Below are positions 58,002-64,000 of a DNA stretch of 64,000 nucleotides, one piece after another; position 1 is the stretch's first letter, and each line of letters starts with the position of its first letter. The stretch is from an uncultured Verrucomicrobiota bacterium (GTDB lineage Bacteria; Verrucomicrobiota; Verrucomicrobiia; Opitutales; Seribacteraceae). A program made the position numbers and the translations under genes. The stretch spans positions 1 through 64,000 of the forward strand of contig CACMBV010000008.1 in the NCBI GenBank assembly GCA_902612125.1, in the 5' to 3' direction. The notes beneath the pieces are model-generated. The model worked only from the letters and a program-made list of their open reading frames with translations, did not search any database and had not been told where the DNA came from.

Positions 58002-58843
58002 TTAACAAAATCATTTATTTTGTACACAATTTCGGTCTCGCTCATTTCTTTGCATGCAAAGGACAAGTATCCGGCACTCTTTTCAAAAAAATGCAATTCA
58101 TTATGACATATACAAACACCCAATGCAATTTGGCAACCACCCCCCTGACTTTCTAATACTTTCCTCTCAATTCCAACTTCCCTTTGGGTGACTGAATTCC
58201 CTAAACATTGATAATTATCAGAGTCCCCGGACCTTGCCTGTATTGCAATGGCACCCTGCCCCGCAGCGGGAACCATCTCACTCACCGGCAAGGGCGTGAA
58301 TTTCAAACCCGGAAACTCAGTCAGTCCCAGCCTTGCAAGACCTGCAGCTGCAAGGATGGTTCCGTCTGCCTGATCTTGTTCTGCAATCTTTCGTAATCGC
58401 GTTTCCACATTTCCCCGTAATTCAATCCATTGACAGTTTGGAAAACGATTCTTTACCTGGGCTTGCCTGCGGGGACTTCCCGTGGCCATCACCCTTGGTA
58501 TTTCAATACCCACCTTGACAACAAGCACATCACGGGGATCTTCCCGTTCCACAAATGCCGAAAGACTAAGCCCTCTTGGAGATTGCGTAGGCATGTCCTT
58601 AGCACTATGGACTGCTAAGTCGACATCTCCATTTAATAAAGCATCTTCCAACTCCTTGGTGAACAGACCCTTTCCCCCTTTTTGGGATAGGTTCCATTGA
58701 GTTTGCCGATCTCCAGTGGTGCTCATGGGAACGAGTTCTGACTGATAACCCTCACCCTCAAGCAAACTAGCAACACGCTTTGCTTGCCATAAAGCTAGCT
58801 GGCTTTTACGGGTGGCAATTCGAAGTAATCGGGGAGAATTCAC
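57998..58843 (-). CDS. hemC: Hydroxymethylbilane synthase
   Basis: The 281-residue enzyme polymerises four porphobilinogens into hydroxymethylbilane. It has RIATRKSQLALWQAKRVASL, KGLFTKELEDALLNGDVDLA, VHSAKDMPTQSPRGL and a SQGGGCQIALGVC motif holding the cysteine that carries the dipyrromethane cofactor. It is shorter than E. coli HemC (313) because of a short C-terminal domain. The start is GTG at 58843. It is the first gene of the hemC-cobA/hemD run. Confidence 0.95.
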   Translation of the reverse strand: MNSPRLLRIATRKSQLALWQAKRVASLLEGEGYQSELVPMSTTGDRQTQWNLSQKGGKGLFTKELEDALLNGDVDLAVHSAKDMPTQSPRGLSLSAFVEREDPRDVLVVKVGIEIPRVMATGSPRRQAQVKNRFPNCQWIELRGNVETRLRKIAEQDQADGTILAAAGLARLGLTEFPGLKFTPLPVSEMVPAAGQGAIAIQARSGDSDNYQCLGNSVTQREVGIERKVLESQGGGCQIALGVCICHNELHFFEKSAGYLSFACKEMSETEIVYKINDFVK

Positions 58844-58905
58844 TGTGCTCGGTTTACACAGAAAAATTTCCGCGAATCAATCGATTCAAGAATTGTTTGT
58901 TTAAA

Positions 58906-59934
58906 TTAGGAGTACGAAGCCTGAGCACCCTTGATATTCTTTTTGGGAATCCAAGGCATCAATGAGCGCAAGCGTTGACCGGTCTCCTCAATAGGGTGTT
59001 TTTCACCATCTTCCAATAATTGGTTGTATTTTGGAAGACCGGCTTGGTATTCCTTTACCCACTCCTTGGCAAATTTTCCGGTTTGAATTTCCTTCAGGAT
59101 GGATTTCATGGATTTTTTAACATTTCCGTTTATTACTCGGGGCCCCCGTGTAACATCGCCATATTTGGCGGTTTCGGAAATGGAAAATCGCATCCCGGCA
59201 ATTCCGGATTCAATCATCAGGTCGACAATCAGCTTCAGTTCGTGCAAGCACTCAAAATAAGCCATTTCCGGAGCATACCCAGCTTCCACGAGGGTTTCAA
59301 AGCCAGCTTCAACCAGTGCGGATGCTCCACCACAAAGCACGGCTTGCTCACCAAAAAGGTCCGTTTCGGTCTCTTCCTTGAAGGAAGTTTCCAAAATTCC
59401 GGAACGGGCAGCACCAATTCCAGCAGCCCATGCGAGGGCAATTTTTTTTGAATCCCTAGAAGAGCCTTTATTCACGGCGACCAAGGCAGGGACGCCTTTT
59501 CCTTCCTTATATTGTGAACGAACGATATGTCCGGGACCCTTAGGAGCAACCATGATGACACTCACGCCGCGTGGTGCCTTAATCAGTCCAAAATGAATGG
59601 CGAAGCCATGCGTAAAAAGCAGTGTTTTTCCTTTGGAAAGATTGGGCTTAATTTCATTATCATAAACTTCAGCCTGCTTCATATCAGGCACACCAATCAT
59701 AATAACATCGGCTTGGATCACTGCTTCAGCGACTTCCATGACCTCGAAACCATGTCGCTTGGCCACCCGGATTGATTTACTTCCTTTATACAAGCCAATA
59801 ATTACCTTGCATCCACTTTCCTTAAGGTTGAGAGCGTGGGCATGTCCCTGAGAACCGTAACCAATAACGGCGAGCGTTTTCTTTTTGATGGGCGTTACTT
59901 TCGCCTCTTTTTGAGTGTATACTTTCGCGGGCAT
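58906..59934 (-). CDS. ilvC: Ketol-acid reductoisomerase (NADP+)
   Basis: The 342-residue class I enzyme converts acetolactate and acetohydroxybutyrate to dihydroxy acids in valine, leucine and isoleucine synthesis. It shows [20 protein letters not shown] (nucleotide binding), [19 protein letters not shown] and [20 protein letters not shown] (metal and substrate region). Length is that of the short class. It is 37 bases downstream of ilvN on the same strand, so the two form an operon, but no large acetolactate synthase subunit (ilvB) is present before ilvN; a tRNA lies there instead. Confidence 0.97.
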   Translation of the reverse strand: MPAKVYTQKEAKVTPIKKKTLAVIGYGSQGHAHALNLKESGCKVIIGLYKGSKSIRVAKRHGFEVMEVAEAVIQADVIMIGVPDMKQAEVYDNEIKPNLSKGKTLLFTHGFAIHFGLIKAPRGVSVIMVAPKGPGHIVRSQYKEGKGVPALVAVNKGSSRDSKKIALAWAAGIGAARSGILETSFKEETETDLFGEQAVLCGGASALVEAGFETLVEAGYAPEMAYFECLHELKLIVDLMIESGIAGMRFSISETAKYGDVTRGPRVINGNVKKSMKSILKEIQTGKFAKEWVKEYQAGLPKYNQLLEDGEKHPIEETGQRLRSLMPWIPKKNIKGAQASYS

Positions 59935-59971
59935 AGCCTAATGTTTTGTGTGTTTATTTTTTTGATTTAAG

Positions 59972-60457
59972 TTATTCTTCCAAGGATCCACGCCGTAGGG
60001 AGACCGTACCAGTACGGGCCAATTCAGTGATCCCAAAGGAATCTAGAAGCTTAAGAAAAGCTTTAATTTTGTTTTCATTTCCTGTGGCTTCAATTATCAA
60101 AGAGTTGGTGGATACATCAATAATCTTGCCCCTGAAAACATCGCAGATTTGAGTGATTTCCCCACGGGTTTTGGAATCTGCTCTTACTTTAACAAGAACC
60201 AATTCCCGGCCTACGCCCTCTTCACCCACAAAGTTTTCCACTTTGATCACATCAATCAGCTTGTCCAGTTGCTTAATACATTGATCAAGTGCTTTTTCAT
60301 CACCGTTAAGGGTCACAGTAATGCGGGATCTACCGTCTTCGTGGGTGGGACCAACATTAAGAGTGTCGATATTAAACCCACGACCGCTGAATAAACCGGC
60401 TATTCTTGCCAGCACGCCGAACTTATTTTCGACGAGAACGGATATAACATGACGCAT
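59972..60457 (-). CDS. ilvN: Acetolactate synthase small (regulatory) subunit
   Basis: The 161-residue protein regulates acetolactate synthase. It begins MRHVISVLVENKFGVLARIA, an ACT domain, with GLFSGRGFNIDTLNVGPTHE and a C-terminal domain with IVSEVKFRG-like content (LVKVRADSKTRGEITQICDV, FLKLLDSFGITELARTGTVS). It confers feedback by branched-chain amino acids and raises catalytic activity of the large subunit. The large subunit must be encoded elsewhere. It is followed by ilvC. Confidence 0.95.
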   Translation of the reverse strand: MRHVISVLVENKFGVLARIAGLFSGRGFNIDTLNVGPTHEDGRSRITVTLNGDEKALDQCIKQLDKLIDVIKVENFVGEEGVGRELVLVKVRADSKTRGEITQICDVFRGKIIDVSTNSLIIEATGNENKIKAFLKLLDSFGITELARTGTVSLRRGSLEE

Positions 60458-60475
60458 GGGACTAAATAGGTGGGA

Positions 60476-60552
<77 letters not shown>

Positions 60553-60607
60553 TTGTTAAAAGTGAATCAGCAACTTTAAACTAGTTCTGGTCACATGCAA
60601 GCGTGAA

Positions 60608-61381
60608 TCACTTGGATGAGCCAACCTCCACCCGCACTTTTTTAGGACCTAGGATAGGTTGAGAGACGGGTCGATATCCGCCTTTGGGCTTAGCGGGTAT
60701 GGCTTGAGGCATGGCTTGGATAGCTTTTTGTACGGAGGTTGTGCGGGGGCCCAACCAATAGGATGAGCCCGCTGATGGCTCTGAGGATGCCGGTCGTTCT
60801 GCCGGTATAGATGATTTAATCCTTTTTGGCACTTCTTGGTTTCCTTCCGAGCCGGCTTGCTGTACGGGAAATCCAGGTTCGGATGGCCTGCCTTTACGGA
60901 ATTGATAACGGTTAATTTCCTGCAAGGATACATTATTTACTTTGTTCAGCCAGTCATCCACTCTTTTATCTAATTGTGCATACACTGCATCTCGAAATTC
61001 GACTGCGGCAGTAGCCGATGTCCGGTTGATCAAATCGGTTTCGAAGATTCTTTCATTTCCTACTTTTGAGAGTCTTTCCGTAAGCGGACGTTCTCCTTGA
61101 ATCTTTTGCCACGGAATTCTCATTTTGATCAAACCAAGGGGATTTTTGGAAACAAACCTCTTTCCTCCAAAGGGAGAATATTTGGTCGGCCATTCTTCAA
61201 TCTTAATGCGATTATTTAGTTTCGAATTCAGTTTAGAATTTATGAAAGATTTTCCCGAATACCGATTTAATTTACCATCAAAACTACCCACCCTTCTTGT
61301 GAAGTCATTTGATTTCTGCTGACCCACGGACGGATGAATGAGCCAAAAGCTCAAAAATAAATAACAGGATATCCTCGACAT
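60608..61381 (-). CDS. Secreted protein of unknown function, basic and proline-rich at the C-terminus
   Basis: The 257-residue product has a signal peptide (CYLFLSFWLIHPSVGQQ, cleavage near residue 20). A basic middle follows (KLNRYSGKSFINSKLNSKLN), then a helical charged segment (EFRDAVYAQLDKRVDDWLNK). The proline-rich tail (PQAIPAKPKGGYRPVSQPIL) looks disordered. No domain or family is recognised. The composition suits a periplasmic or outer-surface protein. It is unlinked to its neighbours, thyA on the other side being divergent. Confidence 0.6.
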   Translation of the reverse strand: MSRISCYLFLSFWLIHPSVGQQKSNDFTRRVGSFDGKLNRYSGKSFINSKLNSKLNNRIKIEEWPTKYSPFGGKRFVSKNPLGLIKMRIPWQKIQGERPLTERLSKVGNERIFETDLINRTSATAAVEFRDAVYAQLDKRVDDWLNKVNNVSLQEINRYQFRKGRPSEPGFPVQQAGSEGNQEVPKRIKSSIPAERPASSEPSAGSSYWLGPRTTSVQKAIQAMPQAIPAKPKGGYRPVSQPILGPKKVRVEVGSSK

Positions 61382-61455
61382 TATTTGGAAAGAATGGAAA
61401 GACCTTTACCTAATATATCTTTCCCTTCGAAAGCAAGAACTTCAGCATTCCAAAA

Positions 61456-62250
61456 ATGAAATCATACCTTTCCCTTCTTTCCCATGTCCTAGAAAAAGGC
61501 ACCTTTCGGGATGATCGTACGGGAACGGGAACTTGGTCTGTATTCGGTGAACAAGTTCGTTTCCGAATGGACGACGGTTTTCCACTTTTGACAACCAAAA
61601 AGCTGCATCTGCGGTCTATTATTCATGAATTACTGTGGTTTTTAAAGGGTGATACCAATGTAAAATATTTACAGGATAATAAGGTCACAATTTGGGACGA
61701 ATGGGCCGATGATGAGGGCAACCTTGGCAGGATATACGGGGCGCAATGGACAGACTGGAAAAAAACCGACGGGGGAAGTCTTAATCAAATCGATGAAGTT
61801 ATTGAAAGTTTAAAACAGAATCCCTCCAGTCGCCGCCACTTGGTGTGCGCCTGGAATCCAGGGGAGCTCCATTTGATGGCCCTACCGCCTTGTCATGCCC
61901 TTTTTCAATTCTATGTGGCGGAAGGTAAACTTAGCTGCCAGCTCTACCAGAGAAGTGCAGACCTTTTTCTTGGGGTTCCCTTCAACATAGCATCTTACGC
62001 GTTACTGACCTTGATGATTGCCAAAATTTGTAACCTTATCCCCTTTGAATTTGTTCATACTTTCGGTGATCTGCATTTGTACGCCAATCATCGGGAGCAG
62101 GCCGAATTACAACTTTCCAGAAAGCCAAGATCTAAGCCTTTGATGAAGATAAAAGGAGATCACGACAAGATAACTGATTTTAGTTACGAAGACTTTGTAC
62201 TCAGTGATTACGATCCGCACCCAGCCATTCATGCACCCATTTCGGTATGA
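61456..62250 (+). CDS. thyA: Thymidylate synthase
   Basis: The 264-residue enzyme methylates dUMP to dTMP using methylene-tetrahydrofolate and is the same length as E. coli ThyA. The start is [20 protein letters not shown]. The catalytic block is [20 protein letters not shown] with the nucleophilic cysteine in [10 protein letters not shown]. Later motifs are [20 protein letters not shown] and [20 protein letters not shown]. The stop overlaps the start of folA by four bases, so nucleotide and folate recycling are coupled. Confidence 0.98.
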   Translation: MKSYLSLLSHVLEKGTFRDDRTGTGTWSVFGEQVRFRMDDGFPLLTTKKLHLRSIIHELLWFLKGDTNVKYLQDNKVTIWDEWADDEGNLGRIYGAQWTDWKKTDGGSLNQIDEVIESLKQNPSSRRHLVCAWNPGELHLMALPPCHALFQFYVAEGKLSCQLYQRSADLFLGVPFNIASYALLTLMIAKICNLIPFEFVHTFGDLHLYANHREQAELQLSRKPRSKPLMKIKGDHDKITDFSYEDFVLSDYDPHPAIHAPISV

Positions 62251-62723
62251 GTCCTAAAACGGGGATAAAAGCCATCGTAGCGATTTCAGAAAATTATGTC
62301 ATCGGAAAAAATGGTGATCTGCCTTGGAGAATCTCTGAAGACCTGAAATGGTTCAAAAAAATCACTCTCGGTCACACATTGCTGATGGGGCGAAAAACAT
62401 GGGAATCCCTTCCCGGCCCCCTCCCCAAGAGGGAAAACTGGGTACTCAGTTCCAACCTAGGCGAACAACCGGACATCCAGGTTTTTTCAAAACTCGAAGA
62501 GGCCTTGGTTGCGGGTAGCGATCGTGAATTATTCATCATTGGGGGGGGCGAACTTTACCGACAGACTCTCCCCCTTTGCGGCGAACTGTATGTCTCTGAA
62601 GTTTCCCGTGAAGTCGTGGACGGGGATGCATTTTTTCCACCCTTTAAGGATAAATTCGAGATAATGGAGAATTTGTACAAAAATGATGACTTCTGCTTAA
62701 ACAGATGGACTCGAAAACCATGA
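62247..62723 (+). CDS. folA: Dihydrofolate reductase
   Basis: The 158-residue enzyme regenerates tetrahydrofolate after thymidylate synthase. It contains [40 protein letters not shown], and [20 protein letters not shown], all typical DHFR motifs, with a length near E. coli's 159. It is translationally coupled to thyA by an ATGA overlap. Its 3' end is 7 bases from the convergent DUF420 gene. Confidence 0.97.
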   Translation: MSPKTGIKAIVAISENYVIGKNGDLPWRISEDLKWFKKITLGHTLLMGRKTWESLPGPLPKRENWVLSSNLGEQPDIQVFSKLEEALVAGSDRELFIIGGGELYRQTLPLCGELYVSEVSREVVDGDAFFPPFKDKFEIMENLYKNDDFCLNRWTRKP

Positions 62724-62730
62724 ATGGTTA

Positions 62731-63339
62731 TTAGTAGTAGGGGCTGAGAAGTAGGTACACAATCGGACCGGTAACTGCTACATAAAGCCAAACCGGAAAA
62801 ACTTTTCTGGCTAGTTTTTTGTGCTTTGCAAAGTGATGGGTAAATCCGTAGCAAAACGTTAGCAAAATAAAAGGCAAGCTGAGGGCTGCCAGTGCGATGT
62901 GGGAAAGCAGGATTATCAAATAAACAACTCGCATTGCACCCGCTTTCATAAGTTCGGGCTCTGATATTTCCCCATCTCCGTTGAGATCACCAAATTTTGT
63001 CTCAGGAGTGGTAAAATGATAAGTGACATATGATAACAAAAAGAGTAGTGAACAAATCATTGCTGAATAAATCCATCTTCGGTGTAAAAAAGCTTTCCCT
63101 TTTTTTATTGCTACCAGGGCCATTATTAAGGAAAGAGCTGCCAGCGTGTTTAAAATAGCATGAAAAGGAGGCAAAAAAGAAAGACTGACACCCTCGGGCA
63201 AAGGTATTTTAACCTCTCTCATTAACACTACCAAGCCAAGAACTGCTGATGAAATAATCCATACAGCGATTTTGAGCTTTTTCAAAAGCTGCAGATTTGC
63301 AGGAAGTTCTTTTATTTCCTCAGTTTGTGTCATCGGCAT
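62731..63339 (-). CDS. DUF420 membrane protein with an inserted EF-hand-like loop
   Basis: The 202-residue protein has about five hydrophobic helices (IAVWIISSAVLGLVVLM; FHAILNTLAALSLIMALVAI; YSAMICSLLFLLSYVTYHF; VVYLIILLSHIALAALSLPF; FPVWLYVAVTGPIVYLLLS) with histidines in FHAILN, FLHRRWIYSAM and SYVTYHF. This is the DUF420 pattern, a family often beside Sco and cytochrome oxidase assembly genes. Between the third and fourth helices, residues 118-129 read DLNGDGEISEPE, a perfect EF-hand loop where family members usually have a short glycine-rich turn. Its start overlaps the upstream gene by 20 bases. A role in copper or oxidase assembly is inferred. Confidence 0.82.
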   Translation of the reverse strand: MPMTQTEEIKELPANLQLLKKLKIAVWIISSAVLGLVVLMREVKIPLPEGVSLSFLPPFHAILNTLAALSLIMALVAIKKGKAFLHRRWIYSAMICSLLFLLSYVTYHFTTPETKFGDLNGDGEISEPELMKAGAMRVVYLIILLSHIALAALSLPFILLTFCYGFTHHFAKHKKLARKVFPVWLYVAVTGPIVYLLLSPYY

Positions 63340-64000
63340 CGTTTACGAGGTCCAGAGAGAAGGGTATAAAGGTTTCTTCCTCGTCTTCCTCAAGCAAAAC
63401 CTGAGCCCACAACTTAGATTGCTTGATTCGGGATGAATCGAAGGAAAATTTCAAATCTCGGGCAATTGAATCAGTAACCGGACCTACCACACCTTCTTGT
63501 TCGAGAGGATGCAAATGTGCAAAGCCGTTTCTCTCCCAGTCAAATGCAACCAAGTGGGCGTGTGCCCCCATCACGGGGTTTAAAACCAAGGGTTTGTTGT
63601 CGGAATTCCTGGCTTTAAAGGTAAGAATGTATTCATCGGCCGAAGTTTCACCTTGGCTTACCTCCAGGGTAAAAGAACGGTCATTCGTTTCAAATGAACG
63701 CGATTGATCATAGGCAGGTTTTTTAATTTCCCCCCCATCAACCATGAAGGAACCTGAGAGCAAAACTCTTCTCGGGCTGCGTATAGGTATTAAATCTAAG
63801 AAAATACGATACTCACCAAAAGAATGGGGAGTGAGGGTAAACCGCCAAATTCCATCAAATAAATCATCAGGAACCGGATGAAGATGCTGATAGTCTTCCA
63901 AGCTTGAATCCACTGCCAAAAGGTGAATCTTTTGGGTATGACTAAGGGCCACTTCGTCTGCTGCGAGGGGAGAACCGTCAAATTCCTTGAGATTGATTTC
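63320..64000 (-). CDS. His-rich protein with two repeated HLHP domains (partial, cut by the window end)
   Basis: The frame is open to the last base, and its true start is beyond the window; the GTG at 63952 lies inside it. At least 226 residues are present. Two beta-sandwich-like repeats can be aligned: HTQKIHLLAVDSSLEDYQHL ending HP, and HAHLVAFDWERNGFAHLHP. Each couples an H-x-H-L or IHL strand with a His-Leu-His-Pro end. Histidine clusters of this type suggest copper or other metal binding, as in YtkA-like or CopC-like domains. It is joined to the DUF420 gene by a 20-base overlap, so a role in metal handling around respiratory oxidase assembly is plausible but not shown. Confidence 0.6.
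   Translation of the reverse strand, partial: EINLKEFDGSPLAADEVALSHTQKIHLLAVDSSLEDYQHLHPVPDDLFDGIWRFTLTPHSFGEYRIFLDLIPIRSPRRVLLSGSFMVDGGEIKKPAYDQSRSFETNDRSFTLEVSQGETSADEYILTFKARNSDNKPLVLNPVMGAHAHLVAFDWERNGFAHLHPLEQEGVVGPVTDSIARDLKFSFDSSRIKQSKLWAQVLLEEDEEETFIPFSLDLVNDADDTN

Overview
This window looks like chromosomal DNA of a free-living, probably marine Verrucomicrobiota bacterium (Opitutae/Puniceicoccales-like). The grounds are two operons pairing a Planctomycetes/Verrucomicrobia cytochrome-type PSD1 protein with a DUF1501 protein, several sulfatases, SMP-30 and SGNH-type sugar genes, moderate GC content, and few recognisable Shine-Dalgarno sequences. Phylum-level placement is inference from gene families. 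No transposase, phage gene, CRISPR array or rRNA was seen.

Layout. 1-1989: the start of an ovothiol-type methyltransferase, then xylulokinase. 2144-8413: a minus-strand operon of a PSD1 protein, a DUF1501 protein and a VWA protein. 8665-9537: a decayed AraC regulator. 9562-11674: a SelW-like thioredoxin-fold protein, convergent with a two-domain acyltransferase resembling the ornithine-lipid synthase OlsF. 11738-18014: a sugar operon (SDR, binding protein, ABC ATPase, permease, UxaE-like epimerase) preceded by a palindromic operator candidate. 18498-25057: SMP-30 lactonase, a dead SGNH hydrolase, an esterase, two sulfatases and an HDOD protein, all on the minus strand. 25180-29454: a second PSD1/DUF1501 pair. 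29805-33070: cysS, a TatD-like hydrolase and small genes. 33141-36080: a large M16 protease. 37072-41520: an unknown acidic protein, tRNA-Lys, a sigma-28-like promoter and two tandem flagellins with a protease-derived central domain. 41528-64000: mostly housekeeping and biosynthesis. This last region holds an acyl-ACP/CoA synthetase, cimA, a GT9 enzyme, thrC-lysC-hom, plsY, serA, ffh, katG, trpF, cobA/hemD-hemC, ilvC-ilvN, tRNA-Val, thyA-folA, and finally a DUF420 membrane protein beside a His-rich secreted-type protein cut by the window edge.

How it works together. The first third suggests uptake and breakdown of sulfated or uronic-acid-containing glycans. Sulfatases and esterases would strip substituents, the Rbs-type ABC transporter would import sugars, and SDR, lactonase, UxaE-like epimerase and XylB would feed central metabolism. 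The last third supplies the aspartate family amino acids, branched-chain amino acids, serine, tetrapyrroles and thymidylate.

Most notable observations. (1) The sugar-binding lipoprotein at 16165-17220 has its conserved blocks in the order B-A-C instead of the family's A-B-C. (2) The first flagellin is a flagellinolysin with an intact HExxH zinc site, while its tandem paralogue has the same domain with every catalytic ligand replaced. (3) A DUF420 protein carries a perfect EF-hand loop in an inter-helix loop. (4) Two full-length pseudogenes, an AraC regulator and a Tat/SGNH hydrolase, can be reconstructed across several frameshifts and stops.
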